DNA of 64,000 nucleotides from Rathayibacter oskolensis (GCF_900177245.1 NZ_FXBM01000001.1:682001-746000); one strand, 5' to 3'. Positions 1 to 7,877 are shown, counted from the stretch's first letter. Translations and numbers: made by a program. The notes: a model not told the origin generated them from the sequence alone.

Positions 1-326
1 AACGGGGCTGCGCGCTCTCGTGCCGCCCCGGTCGCCCGCAGTGTCACGATGCGGCGGTCGCCGCTCTCGCGACTGCGGGCGACGAGGCCCTGCCGCTCGA
101 GCCGGTTCACGAGCGCGTTGGTCGCACCGGAGGTGAGGCCGATGCGCGAGGACAGCCGGCCGGGCGAGAGCGGGCTGTCCTCGTCCTCGGCCCAGAGGAT
201 CTCGCCGAGCGCCGTCCCGTCAGTCGTCGGCAGGTCCAGCCAGCGCGCCAGCTGATGAGCGGAGTCCTGGTAGCTCACCGCGTACCACCGCAGAGCCTCG
301 AGCATCTGCTTCCTCGGCGTCGTCAT
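1..326 (-). CDS. MarR-family transcriptional regulator, 3' end beyond window
   Basis: Winged-helix DNA-binding regulator. The reading frame from the ATG at 324-326 runs to the window edge without a stop, so about 108 residues are visible and the C-terminus is missing. The visible part has the MarR layout: an N-terminal dimerisation helix (KQMLEALRWYA), a recognition region (LSSRIGLTSGATNALVNRLE) and a wing beginning GLVARSRESGDRR. It is divergent from the esterase gene that starts at 487, a common regulator-target arrangement, so it may control that gene; the ligand is unknown. The family call is firm and the target is inferred from position only. Confidence 0.85.
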   Translation of the reverse strand, partial: MTTPRKQMLEALRWYAVSYQDSAHQLARWLDLPTTDGTALGEILWAEDEDSPLSPGRLSSRIGLTSGATNALVNRLERQGLVARSRESGDRRIVTLRATGAARERAAP

Positions 327-486
327 TCGGTCTCCTCGCACTCGGAGCGGATCCGGTCGAGTGCAGCGCTGCTCTGACGGATCTCGGATATCTTCATGGT
401 GATAACACTTCACTGTGATTGTATGGCGCAGTGCGGTCGCGATCGACGTGTCCGCGCGTCCCTGCATTCAGCTCGAGAGGCGCACA

Positions 487-1413
487 GTGACCCGTCGTCC
501 GTTCCGACCGCTCTTCTGGTCGCTGTCCCAGCTCGGTTCCCGCGTCCGGTTCACGCCCTCGGTCGCCGGTGGCCTCGCGACCATCGCGCTTCCCGCCGAG
601 ACAGGATTGGTCATCCCGACGAGGCACGGGCCCGTGAGAGCCGTCGTCGTCCGGCCGGCGTCGGGGCCCGCAGACTCCGACCCTCCTGTGGTCCTGCAGC
701 TGCACGGCGGCGGGTTCCTCAACCGGTACCCGGAGCAGGACCGCCATATCGCTCGTTATCTCGCGTCGCGACTCGGAGCGGTGGTCGTGCTGCCGGACTA
801 CTCCACCGCACCAGGAGCGCAGTACCCCGACGCGGAGGAGGAGATGGACGACGTCGCACGCTGGGTAGGAGCCTCCGGGCGGACGCACGGATGGGACGGG
901 TCGCGTCTGCTGCTCTCCGGGATCAGTGCGGGCTCGAAGCTCGCGATCAACATCTGCCAGCAGATCCACACGAGCGGAGGCGTTCGACCGCTCGCCGTCT
1001 TGCTGATCGTCCCCGTCACGGACATGAGCCGGACGGACCGCACCTCCCCGGCACGACGACCCGTGATCAGTCCCTTCGTCCAGCGGCTGGTGGCCTGGGC
1101 GTACGTCCCGGACGTGACGAGGCGTCGGGAGGCACTGGCATCACCGCGCTACGACCCCTCGGTGCCTCTCGCCATGCCGCCGACCCTCATCCAGACCGCT
1201 GAGTACGACACGCTCGCCACCGAGGGGCGCGAGCTGGCGCTCTCCCTGCGAGCCGCGGGAGTCCCCGTCGTCCACAAGACCTACGCCGAAGCGGACCACG
1301 GCTTCTACTCTCAGAAGCCAGTAGCCCGGGTCGACGAGATGCTGGGTGAGATCGTGGACTTCTTCGCGGAGCGTCTCACACACTCCCGGGTAGCAGGACC
1401 GCCTCCGGCGTAG
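487..1413 (+). CDS. Alpha/beta hydrolase, hormone-sensitive-lipase type esterase
   Basis: Predicted cytoplasmic carboxylesterase of 308 residues. The HSL-family oxyanion motif HGGGF starts at His73, the nucleophile elbow is GISAGS with Ser147, and the likely catalytic His271 lies in EADHGFYS. Asp supplied by the RTAEYDTL region completes the triad. The GTG at 487 is chosen because a GAGAGG ribosome site precedes it; an upstream ATG at 415 would add an unconserved-looking leader. The gene diverges from a MarR regulator ending at 326, which probably regulates it. Substrate cannot be told from sequence. Confidence 0.85.
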   Translation: MTRRPFRPLFWSLSQLGSRVRFTPSVAGGLATIALPAETGLVIPTRHGPVRAVVVRPASGPADSDPPVVLQLHGGGFLNRYPEQDRHIARYLASRLGAVVVLPDYSTAPGAQYPDAEEEMDDVARWVGASGRTHGWDGSRLLLSGISAGSKLAINICQQIHTSGGVRPLAVLLIVPVTDMSRTDRTSPARRPVISPFVQRLVAWAYVPDVTRRREALASPRYDPSVPLAMPPTLIQTAEYDTLATEGRELALSLRAAGVPVVHKTYAEADHGFYSQKPVARVDEMLGEIVDFFAERLTHSRVAGPPPA

Positions 1414-1499
1414 CACTGGATCATGTAGTCGAGGAGTTGTCGCTGCCGAAGAAGTGACTTCGCATCAGAACGGAGTGCCAGGGCCCCGGCCGGCTGACC

Positions 1500-1516
1500 C
1501 GTATGGGGATGGTCAA
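1500..1516. repeat. Intergenic repeat copy 1 (CGTATGGGGAT core)
   Basis: Diverged first copy of an element that recurs at 3092 and 4888. The core CGTATGGGGAT is exact; here it sits in the loop of a short hairpin, TGACC/GGTCA. It lies between the esterase stop at 1413 and the convergent small membrane gene ending at 1529. Confidence 0.45.
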
Positions 1517-1528
1517 CTGCGACAGCTG

Positions 1529-1756
1529 TCAGGGCTGCGTCTCTGGAGGCTGATCGACGCGGCGGCCCGCAGCGCGCTTCTCGCGTCGGAGCTGCCAGCC
1601 GCCGCCTGCGATCAGAGCGAGAGCGAGGGCGAGGCTGCCGAGGCGCGCCAGCCAATGCATGTCCGGGAACATGATCATCGGCAGGGCGGCGACGAACGTC
1701 GCTCCCACGAAGTACCAGACCGCGACCGGCGCGGCGAGATTCTCATTCGAGGCCAT
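1529..1756 (-). CDS. Small two-helix membrane protein, unknown function
   Basis: 75-residue protein from ATG at 1756 (MASNENLAAPVAVWYF). Two hydrophobic segments, about residues 8-28 and 38-55, are followed by a basic tail (RREKRAAGRR), suggesting a two-pass protein of the cytoplasmic membrane with its C-terminus inside. A longer frame from 1834 exists, but its extra N-terminus looks non-coding. I do not recognise the family. It lies downstream of the LD-carboxypeptidase on the same strand, about 110 bases away. Confidence 0.55.
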   Translation of the reverse strand: MASNENLAAPVAVWYFVGATFVAALPMIMFPDMHWLARLGSLALALALIAGGGWQLRREKRAAGRRVDQPPETQP

Positions 1757-1866
1757 ACATTCACGGTAGCTGCGACGTATGGCTCGAGCCTCCCCCTCAA
1801 GACGCAGATCCACCGAGCGGAGGTGTCCCTGCACCCGTGCCGTAAGAAGATCCCCGAGCGGGCAGC

Positions 1867-2892
1867 TCAGGGGATGAGCTGCTGGGTGATCGAGGCGTTT
1901 TCTCCGTCCAGCACGACGTCGGCGAGTGCTCCGTTGACGAGAGGCATCTGCGGAGGCTGGTGTCCGGTGTCGAAGTCGAGGATCACGGGGACGTCGAGAC
2001 TGCCGAGAGCGCGTCGTACCGCGTCGTCCTGGCTCAACCCGGGAATGGCGCTGCCGCCGGTCCGTCCGATCAGGACGCCGTTCGCGCGGTCGAACCAGCC
2101 GGCAAGGCGGAGTGAGGTGAGCATCCGAAGCGCGCTGGCCGCATTCGCTTCGGCTGTCTCGAGGTAGACGATCGTGCCTTCCGGTGCGTGGCGCCGGGCG
2201 AAGCCCGGGACGTCACCGTACGGCGTGCCGGCTAGAGCGGAGACGGTTTCGAGGCAGCCACCGATGAGCCGTCCCCGGATCGCGATGTCGGCGGTCCCGT
2301 CGAGGGGTCGCCAGCGGGTTGGTGCCTCGTAGGCCTGGTCGCGGTCGAGCGGCTCGTCCTCCCACGCTTTCCAGGGGCGGCTGCGGCGTCGCGGCGCGGC
2401 CTGCTGCGTGAAGGCGCTTCCGGTGGGGAGGGCGGCGACGTCTGTCCAGCGCTCGAACTCGACAGGCAGCTCCCACGGCTCGTCCATCAGGTTCGCGCCG
2501 TGCATCGTCGCGAGTCCGGTGAGGGTCGTCAGCGGTAGGAGCAGGGTTGAGATGTCGGACCAGCCGACGAACCAGGAGCGGGCGTCCGCCAGGGCGCGCC
2601 AGTCGATCATGTCGAGCAGCTCGATGGCCAGCTCCCCGCCCCAGGGCGGGAGGACCGTGTCACCGGTCCGGAAGGCGTCGTGGAGATCGGCGGTGCGCTC
2701 TGCGGCGGACGCCGGGACGAGGCCGCCGATCATCGCGTGCGCTCTGATGCGGACGTCGAAGCTGAGCGAAGCGAGCTGGCGGACGGCGCAGTGCAGTCGC
2801 TCGTGCAGGTGCTCAGGGACTCCCATCGACGGTGCGGGCACTTCGACGCGACCGCCAGCAGGAAGCGGGGTCGGGTAGGTGATGCTCGCCAT
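1867..2892 (-). CDS. S66-family LD-carboxypeptidase / MccF-like peptidase
   Basis: 341-residue serine peptidase of clan S66, whose members trim LD-linked muropeptides or, in the MccF branch, hydrolyse microcin-C-type aminoacyl-nucleotides. The expected catalytic residues are visible: Ser112 in GWSDIS, Glu245 in IVYLETAE and His311 in DTGHQPPQ. The N-terminal domain and the C-terminal GLGGxxIPGL-type region are both present and the length is normal. No signal peptide is seen, so it acts in the cytoplasm. The long insert around residues 140-195 resembles MccF-type members, but a choice between muropeptide recycling and antibiotic immunity needs structural comparison. Confidence 0.85.
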   Translation of the reverse strand: MASITYPTPLPAGGRVEVPAPSMGVPEHLHERLHCAVRQLASLSFDVRIRAHAMIGGLVPASAAERTADLHDAFRTGDTVLPPWGGELAIELLDMIDWRALADARSWFVGWSDISTLLLPLTTLTGLATMHGANLMDEPWELPVEFERWTDVAALPTGSAFTQQAAPRRRSRPWKAWEDEPLDRDQAYEAPTRWRPLDGTADIAIRGRLIGGCLETVSALAGTPYGDVPGFARRHAPEGTIVYLETAEANAASALRMLTSLRLAGWFDRANGVLIGRTGGSAIPGLSQDDAVRRALGSLDVPVILDFDTGHQPPQMPLVNGALADVVLDGENASITQQLIP

Positions 2893-3084
2893 CCCTTGAC
2901 GCTAGCAACGTCATGAGCGGTGTCCCTCATGGGGCTCGTCCACCGCTCCACTTCGTCCAGCAGGACCTGTGTCGATCCTCGCGCTCGTCTGCACGGTTCT
3001 TCGCGTCAACGCGGCGCTCGTGCGGACGACCGTGGGTATTCAGATGTTCAAGGTCCCCTGCACACACGACCGGGGCGCCGCTTC

Positions 3085-3115
3085 GCCGTTCCGTATGGGG
3101 ATCGGTGAGCGGAAC
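3085..3115. repeat. Intergenic repeat copy 2, inside an inverted repeat
   Basis: CGTATGGGGATCGGTGA at 3092-3108 is identical over 17 bases to the copy at 4888. Here it is bracketed by the 7-base arms CGTTCCG and CGGAACG, so the RNA or DNA could form a stem with a 16-base loop that carries the conserved core. Confidence 0.5.
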
Positions 3116-3123
3116 GTTTCGAG

Positions 3124-3261
3124 CTACGCAGGCTCGCGGAGGCCGATCGTGACGAGTGTGGCCGCCGCGTCGCTCACCAGCTCGGCGGCGTCCGCGGCCT
3201 GTCCGTGCTGTGCGGTGACCGCGTGGGTCAGCGCTGTGGATCTCGGCGCTTCATGGCGGTG
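3124..3261 (-). pseudogene. C-terminal remnant of an unidentified gene
   Basis: A 46-codon open stretch ends in the stop at 3124-3126 and reads ALTHAVTAQHGQAADAAELV followed by SDAAATLVTIGLREPA. It has high GC at third positions and looks like a helical protein tail. An in-frame stop at 3262-3264 and the absence of a start codon with a ribosome site indicate a truncated leftover. The parent family is not recognised. Confidence 0.25.
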
Positions 3262-3409
3262 TTACCACGGGGCCTCGTGTCGCTTGCCGACCGGCTGACC
3301 GAGCAACCTGGGCATCCACCCTCGGCCCGTCGGCGTGGAGAGTTTCAGCGTCGAAGCGCCGGCGGCCTCCCAGCGGGCAGAGGTTCAGGTGATGGACATC
3401 AAGCAGAGC

Positions 3410-4069
3410 TCAGCGCTCGTCGGGCCGCGGCGGGGGCCAATCGAGTGCTGGGAAAGCAACTTGGAGCGCTGTTGGTGTCGCGGTCCAGTTCGCGACGTCG
3501 GGGAAGGGATCGTAGGTTGAGAAACCTGCGTCCACGATGTCGTGCTGAGACAGGCGTACCGCGTTGCCATCGAACGGGCCGGCGTAAAACACCAAGTCCT
3601 CGTTGCCCACGCGACGAAAAAGGGCGATGACTCGTTCGAACGTCACTGAGTACAACCGCTTGTGCCGGTCGCGGTCAGACACGACCCAGATCATCGACGG
3701 CCCGTCTGTGGACGTGGGATGGAAGTCGAGGATGAACGAGTGGATGAAGAGCGATACGAACTCTTTCACTGTGAGCTGGGTTTGCTGCCTCGACGTCATG
3801 TCGTAGTGCTCCCAGAAGGACCACCGATCGTAGATCCGCGGTATGCGCCCGCTGAGTGGATGTACGCCGAAGGAAACTCGCTCCTGAGGCAAGTTCGATG
3901 ACGTCTTCGCGGACTCCATCAGACGCCTAATCGCGAACATGCCGTTGATCAAATCCCGCTCGACCAGGAAAGATGTCCGCTGGTTCCACCGGGTCGATCT
4001 CGATCTCTTCTCGAGCGCTGTCGCGGAGCGGCAAAGATGCTCGCGCCATGGGACGGAGTCCGAGATCAT
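3410..4069 (-). CDS. Hypothetical protein, 219 aa
   Basis: I do not recognise this protein. It is soluble-looking, rich in aromatic residues, and has a distinctive middle part (GRIPRIYDRWSFWEHYDM, then LTVKEFVSLFIHSFILDF) and a C-terminal part with SDRDRHKRLYSVTFERVIAL. No signal peptide or membrane segment is seen. The ATG at 4069 is the furthest start; an internal ATG at the MFAIRRLMESAK region would shorten it by about 43 residues and is equally possible because no clear ribosome site decides. Base composition is less GC-rich than neighbouring housekeeping genes, which fits recent acquisition. Confidence 0.6.
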   Translation of the reverse strand: MISDSVPWREHLCRSATALEKRSRSTRWNQRTSFLVERDLINGMFAIRRLMESAKTSSNLPQERVSFGVHPLSGRIPRIYDRWSFWEHYDMTSRQQTQLTVKEFVSLFIHSFILDFHPTSTDGPSMIWVVSDRDRHKRLYSVTFERVIALFRRVGNEDLVFYAGPFDGNAVRLSQHDIVDAGFSTYDPFPDVANWTATPTALQVAFPALDWPPPRPDER

Positions 4070-4167
4070 CCGACCAGTGTCCCAGGAACCGCCGGATCCA
4101 CGCGTAAGACCGACGCGGTGTGCTTCAACGCTCCGAGTCCGCAGCTTGGAGGATGCGACGGATGGAT

Positions 4168-4195
4168 GATCGACCGTCCCTTAAGGGAATCGATC
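4168..4195 (-). terminator. Inverted repeat, likely terminator of the small membrane genes
   Basis: Nested palindrome: outer arms GATCGA and TCGATC surround TCCCTTAAGGGA. It lies 15 bases downstream of the minus-strand stop at 4210. There is no long T-run, as is usual for actinobacterial terminators. Confidence 0.5.
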
Positions 4196-4209
4196 AGCGG
4201 TGTCGAACC

Positions 4210-4422
4210 TCAGGCCCGCGGTCGTCGGTGACGCCTGTAATTGAGAACAAAGATCGCTACCAGTGATGCAACCGTGCCGGCCAGCCCGACGATCCACATC
4301 GTGTTGAGGAGGAGCAGCACCAGTTCGGAGCCGGAGAAGCTGTAGACGTTCGCGATCACGAGCGCCGCTGTCGCGCTGATCACCGCGAATACTAGTACGT
4401 AGGTCCAGATTCGAAACGTCAT
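4210..4422 (-). CDS. Small membrane protein, unknown function
   Basis: 70-residue protein from ATG at 4422 (MTFRIWTYVLVFAVIS). Two strongly hydrophobic helices, about residues 5-25 and 35-60, end in the basic tail NYRRHRRPRA, giving a two-pass topology with the C-terminus in the cytoplasm. It follows a second small membrane gene (4523-4810) on the same strand by 100 bases. The longer frame to 4782 overlaps that gene and is a shadow. No family recognised. Confidence 0.55.
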   Translation of the reverse strand: MTFRIWTYVLVFAVISATAALVIANVYSFSGSELVLLLLNTMWIVGLAGTVASLVAIFVLNYRRHRRPRA

Positions 4423-4522
4423 CAGGCTCACGATATTCGTGGTCAACGGTGGATCTCGTGCTCCGCGCTTGGTCGAAGCCCGGTGCTCGGGAACGTCACC
4501 CGGGCCGTCTCGCGATCGGACC

Positions 4523-4810
4523 TCAGCCAACGCGACGACGCGAGCTGAGGACCAGGGCGATGGCGGCCGTCGCGCTGACAACGCAGACTCCGAGACCGAG
4601 CAGCATGGTGTTCCACGCGGCGCCGAGCTCAGGCGTCCGGACCGTGTTCTCCGTGGGCAGCGAATCCACCAGGACGGCGGATTGGATGGCGCCCTGCGCC
4701 AGCACGACGAGGCCAGAGAGAATCGCGGCGCCCAAGATGACCAATGCGGTGATGAAGATTGTCTTCGAGCTCGAAAATGCACCGGTTCGCGGGCGACGAC
4801 GAGAGGACAT
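4523..4810 (-). CDS. Small membrane protein, unknown function
   Basis: 95-residue protein starting at 4810. A basic N-terminus (MSSRRRPRTGAFSSSK) leads into a hydrophobic helix at about 17-38. An extracytoplasmic loop of some 25 residues (SAVLVDSLPTENTVRTPELG) follows, then a second helix at about 68-88 and the tail SSRRRVG. The layout mirrors the smaller protein encoded downstream at 4210-4422, and the two may be functionally paired. No family recognised. Confidence 0.6.
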   Translation of the reverse strand: MSSRRRPRTGAFSSSKTIFITALVILGAAILSGLVVLAQGAIQSAVLVDSLPTENTVRTPELGAAWNTMLLGLGVCVVSATAAIALVLSSRRRVG

Positions 4811-4887
4811 GCCTCGAGTGTGCTGCGCTCGTCACGGCAGGCGCATCAATCAGCTGGGGGAGTCGTCAGCGAGCAGCCTGTCCGTCT

Positions 4888-4910
4888 CGTATGGGGATCG
4901 GTGACCGTTC
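4888..4910. repeat. Intergenic repeat copy 3
   Basis: CGTATGGGGATCGGTGA at 4888-4904 is identical over 17 bases to the copy at 3092. The final GGTGA pairs with TCACC just after it (GGTGA CCGT TCACC), forming a tight hairpin. It is located 78 bases upstream of the start of the minus-strand gene at 4810. Confidence 0.5.
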
Positions 4911-4947
4911 ACCCCGAGTTGATCGTTTCCACGGCCTGTCTACGACG

Positions 4948-4980
4948 AAGCGGCCGCCGGCGTGGTGCCGGCGGCCGCTT
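4948..4980 (-). terminator. Strong intrinsic terminator
   Basis: Perfect 14-bp stem AAGCGGCCGCCGGC / GCCGGCGGCCGCTT with a 5-base loop GTGGT, placed 17 bases beyond the stop of the secreted-protein gene at 4997. The stem ends in A/T pairs on both sides and could act on both strands. Confidence 0.8.
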
Positions 4981-4996
4981 CTCGGGTGAGTCGTGT

Positions 4997-5866
4997 TCAG
5001 GCGCAGCGGATGAGGTACTGCTTCACGTCGGCGCGGGTGAGGGTCTTCAGGGCGTCGAGGTCGTGGTGGCTGCGGAGGTAGGCGCGGGCGGCGGCGGTGG
5101 CCTTAGCGAGGGTGAGCTTCGAGCGGTCCAGGCAGGGGGCGGAGTCGAGCGGGTTGGTGCTCGGGGTGCGCAGGTCCGCGTCGATGCCGGTGATGGTCTG
5201 GCCGAGTCGCGTGATGGTGAGGGTCTGCGCGCCGTTCATGTCGGGGGAGTCGGGCCACCACTTCTTGTAGGTGGCGTCGGGGCCTCGATCGTCGAAGCCG
5301 ACGATGTAGTCGGCGGTCTCGAGGCCGCCGATGGTGTAGTCGCCGTTCGCGTCGGTCGTCGTGGAGAAGTAGCCGCGGAAGGGGCCCTGGTAGGCGGACA
5401 CGACGATCGGCGCCCCGTCGTCGGTGTCGACGTGGCCGCTGATGGAGCCGCCGATCGGGAGCACGTAGTCGGGAAGCGTCAGCGTCCCGCCTGCTGTGAG
5501 AGGGAAGGAGTCACCGGTGCCGTCGCGGATCGTGTCCGACCCCAGGTCGATCGGGACGTGGACGCCGTCTTCGTACTCCGTTCTGACGGAGTACGTGCCG
5601 GCGGCCAGTCCGTCGAAGGTGAAGGTGCCGTCGTCGGCGGTCGTCGCGTAGTAGCCGATCGGATCGAACGTGTTGTAGGTGACGACCTCGGTGCCGGCGG
5701 GGGGCGGGGTGCTCGGTGTGCCTTCCAGGAGCAGGTGGCCGGTGATGGTGCCGGTCCCTCTGTCCGGGTCGGCGACGGAGGGCGTGGCGAGTGCGGTGGC
5801 GGCGACCAGGACGGCGGCGGCGAGAGCGAGCGAGCGCCGAACGGCGCCGCGCGAGAGCGAAGACAT
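4997..5866 (-). CDS. Secreted protein with carboxypeptidase-regulatory-like (Cna-B/SdrD-type) repeats
   Basis: 289-residue exported protein. A Sec signal peptide is clear (basic start, AVLVAATALATPSVA, cleavage near residue 32). Two prealbumin-like beta-sandwich repeats follow: GTITGHLLLEG through DGTFTFDGLAAGTYSVR (about 37-97) and GSISGHVDTDDG through ANGDYTIGGLETADYIVGF (about 138-195). This is the pattern of carboxypeptidase-regulatory or SpaA-type domains, which act as structural or adhesion modules. The C-terminal about 50 residues (LDRSKLTLAKATAAARAYLR) are helical and contain two cysteines. There is no LPXTG anchor, so it is probably released. A strong terminator lies just downstream. 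Confidence 0.75.
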   Translation of the reverse strand: MSSLSRGAVRRSLALAAAVLVAATALATPSVADPDRGTGTITGHLLLEGTPSTPPPAGTEVVTYNTFDPIGYYATTADDGTFTFDGLAAGTYSVRTEYEDGVHVPIDLGSDTIRDGTGDSFPLTAGGTLTLPDYVLPIGGSISGHVDTDDGAPIVVSAYQGPFRGYFSTTTDANGDYTIGGLETADYIVGFDDRGPDATYKKWWPDSPDMNGAQTLTITRLGQTITGIDADLRTPSTNPLDSAPCLDRSKLTLAKATAAARAYLRSHHDLDALKTLTRADVKQYLIRCA

Positions 5867-6006
5867 GTGATCCCCTCAGCGGGGGCACTGCGCCCCCATC
5901 TCTGCCGACACTAGAGGTCGATCAAGAGGCGAAGCGAGCACCCGCGCATCAAGAGCGCCGAAGATCACCGACGTCCTTCCCGCTCGGCGTCCCGCTCAAG
6001 GACGGT

Positions 6007-6192
6007 TCAGTGGTCCGTGTAGTTCTGACGCCGATGGACGTCGATGAAGGAGACCAGGAAGACGAGGGCGCCCGCGACTGCAAGAGCGGTGGAGACCGGC
6101 GCGCACCATTCGGGCAGGCGGTCACCGAGCATGAGGACGCCGAGAAGAACAGTGATCGAGATCGCGAACAGAGAGCGGCTCAGCAGGACCAT
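6007..6192 (-). CDS. Small two-pass membrane protein, unknown function
   Basis: 61-residue protein (MVLLSRSLFAISITVLLGVL). Two hydrophobic helices, about residues 4-24 and 33-53, are separated by the short loop DRLPEWCAPV. The start at 6192 is the only one that keeps both helices. Unrelated genes flank it. No family recognised. Confidence 0.5.
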   Translation of the reverse strand: MVLLSRSLFAISITVLLGVLMLGDRLPEWCAPVSTALAVAGALVFLVSFIDVHRRQNYTDH

Positions 6193-6199
6193 CGCCCCA

Positions 6200-6243
6200 G
6201 GCTATCGACGGGTCGGGAGCACCAGCCAGGGCGTCCGATAGCC
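6200..6243. repeat. Inverted repeat GGCTATCG / CGATAGCC
   Basis: Exact 8-base arms separated by 28 bases, just upstream of the small membrane gene on the minus strand and 130 bases upstream of the nucleotidyltransferase gene on the plus strand. It could be an operator or a weak terminator; nothing decides between them. Confidence 0.3.
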
Positions 6244-6371
6244 GGTCCCTCATCGGGCGCCGCCACGCAGCAGCGCCTCGAAAGGCGCGTGGAACTCGTG
6301 CTGGTTGCGCAACGAGATGAGAGCATGGTCACTTCTCTGGCAAAAAGTTGCCGACATGTCGAAGGAGACCG

Positions 6372-7037
6372 ATGCGGGTTCTGAAGTCCGACATCATCGG
6401 TGGCGTGCCAGCGTCGGTCGCGCGCGACATCGTGCGTCGCTATCGCTTCGTCGAGCGCACCGCCGCGTCCGCTGAGCCGCACCTCGAAGGCCTCAACATC
6501 GATGCTGAAACAGCCGTCCGCGGCCTCGCCGCTGCCGGATTTCTCGAGCAAATCACCATTCACAACGACGACCGCGTGTGCTGGACGACGACGCTCAAGG
6601 GAAACGCTCTGTGTATGGCGAGCTTCGGGAAACCCATCAAGCGCGCAACGGCCGAGCGACTGCTCAACGGAGTGATTGAACGCGCGAAAACGTACAACGC
6701 CGATCCGCAGCGGATTCGCTTCATCGAGCGGCTCCGCGTATTCGGCAGCTACCTAGACCCCGACGTTCAAGAACTCGGCGACGTCGACCTCGAGGTAGTA
6801 ATTGGACGTCGGCCCGGTGACGTCACGGAGTCTTCCCTTGCCTACGCCCGCGCCAGCGGACGCAGCTTCAGCACCCATCTCGACAGACTGACATGGGCAG
6901 ACCACGAACTCATCCAGTTCTTGCGGAACCGTTCTGCCGCAGTGAATATCACACAGGAGGACATCGACGTGATCACCGATCTGCACGGGATCGTCTATGC
7001 CATCACAGACGACCCTGCGGCGATCCAACCAGAATGA
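6372..7037 (+). CDS. Winged-helix plus nucleotidyltransferase (MNT-fold) protein
   Basis: 221-residue two-domain protein. The N-terminal about 80 residues look like a winged helix (DIIGGVPASVARDIVRRY, then AETAVRGLAAAGFLEQ). The C-terminal part has the polymerase-beta nucleotidyltransferase signature: Gly125-Ser126 in FGSYLDPDVQ, and Asp137 and Asp139 in LGDVDLEVVI. This is the metal- and NTP-binding site used by MNT antitoxins and MenT/AbiEii-type toxins to transfer nucleotides. The ATG at 6372 is preceded by GAAGGAG at ideal spacing; the ATG at 6348 is not. No HEPN partner lies next to it, so it may work alone. The target (tRNA, protein or antibiotic) is unknown. Confidence 0.7.
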   Translation: MRVLKSDIIGGVPASVARDIVRRYRFVERTAASAEPHLEGLNIDAETAVRGLAAAGFLEQITIHNDDRVCWTTTLKGNALCMASFGKPIKRATAERLLNGVIERAKTYNADPQRIRFIERLRVFGSYLDPDVQELGDVDLEVVIGRRPGDVTESSLAYARASGRSFSTHLDRLTWADHELIQFLRNRSAAVNITQEDIDVITDLHGIVYAITDDPAAIQPE

Positions 7038-7144
7038 GCGCGCCGTACCTGGTGGCCTCAAGTGGCTCGCGCACCGCGACGCTGCGCGGCCGCGCAGGGT
7101 GGTCCAGCGGCACATCCACGGCCTCTCGGAAGTCATTAGCTTTC

Positions 7145-7240
7145 TGAGACAGTCTTTCGGGCGCCGTTTCGAGTTCGGCCTCGGTCGGAACGGTGGAGGC
7201 CTGGGTGTCTCAGTAATTTGTCTCGCCGCAGTTCGTCTCA
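7145..7240. repeat. Putative transposon end with repeated TGTCTCA boxes
   Basis: TGTCTCA at 7206-7212, TGTCTCG at 7219-7225 and CGTCTCA at 7234-7240 are direct copies spaced 13 and 15 bases. An inverted copy TGAGACA lies at 7145-7151, and another lies downstream at 8083-8089. TniA/TnsB-type transposons start with TG and carry several transposase-binding repeats at their ends, so 7206 is a candidate left end. Confidence 0.45.
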
Positions 7241-7274
7241 GAAGCGGGCTCGGAGGGACTTTCCGAGTCAGAAT

Positions 7275-7877
7275 GTGCTCGTGAGGCTTCTCGGATATAC
7301 GCGTGTGAGTACGTCGGCTCAGGACGCGCAGTTGCAGGTCGACGCACTCGTTGCCGCCGGCGTGCAGAAGCGCGACGTGTTCGCGGATGTGACGTCCGGG
7401 AGCAAGACCGCCATCGAGCGACGTGGGATGAAGAGGCTCCTCGAGTACGCCGAGGATGGGGACACCGTCGTCGTGTGGCGAGTAGATCGGCTCGGGAGGT
7501 CGCTGATCGATGTCCTCAATACCGTGAACCTACTGCGTGAGCGCGGGGTGCACGTCCGGTCGATCTCCGACGGCATCGATCCCTCGACGTCGTCGGGCCG
7601 GCTGATGCTGAACATGCTTGCCACGCTCGCGGAGTACGAGCGGGAGCTCATCGTCGAACGAGTGAACGCCGGCATTGCCGCCGCTCGTGCGAGCGGAACT
7701 CGCTTCGGCCGGCCCATGTCTGACCCGGTGGTAGTGGCGGAAAAGCTCACGATCGCCGCGGACCCGCGAGCACGCGGCCGCACGGCGGAGGATGCGGCCC
7801 GTCTCGTCGGGTGGAGCCGCGCGACGCTCTACCGTCACCAGCAGGCCCACGCGGCACGCGAGAGCGCAGGGATGTAG
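7275..7877 (+). CDS. Serine resolvase/invertase family recombinase
   Basis: About 200-residue small serine recombinase. The catalytic N-terminal domain begins VRLLGYTRVSTSAQD, with the nucleophile serine in RVS (residue 12 from the GTG at 7275). It includes the conserved VWRVDRLGRSLIDV and ATLAEYERELIVERVNAG elements. The C-terminal helix-turn-helix is TAEDAARLVGWSRATLYRH. The start is uncertain: GTG at 7275 or 7281 fits the family, while a frame from 7218 adds a non-conserved leader. It precedes a truncated TniA-like transposase and most likely resolved cointegrates of that transposon. Confidence 0.85.
   Translation: MLVRLLGYTRVSTSAQDAQLQVDALVAAGVQKRDVFADVTSGSKTAIERRGMKRLLEYAEDGDTVVVWRVDRLGRSLIDVLNTVNLLRERGVHVRSISDGIDPSTSSGRLMLNMLATLAEYERELIVERVNAGIAAARASGTRFGRPMSDPVVVAEKLTIAADPRARGRTAEDAARLVGWSRATLYRHQQAHAARESAGM

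Larger units (their letters stand above)
2893..3409. other. 517-base stretch without an intact gene
   Basis: This gap between two minus-strand genes holds the second copy of the intergenic repeat (3092-3108) and a short coding-like remnant on the minus strand (3124-3261). No intact open frame with a credible start and ribosome site was found on either strand. Confidence 0.5.

Noticed and set aside
1500-4910. Repeat copies considered as integron attC sites
   Set aside because: The RYYYAAC / GTTRRRY core sites are not present and no tyrosine-type integron integrase is in the window.
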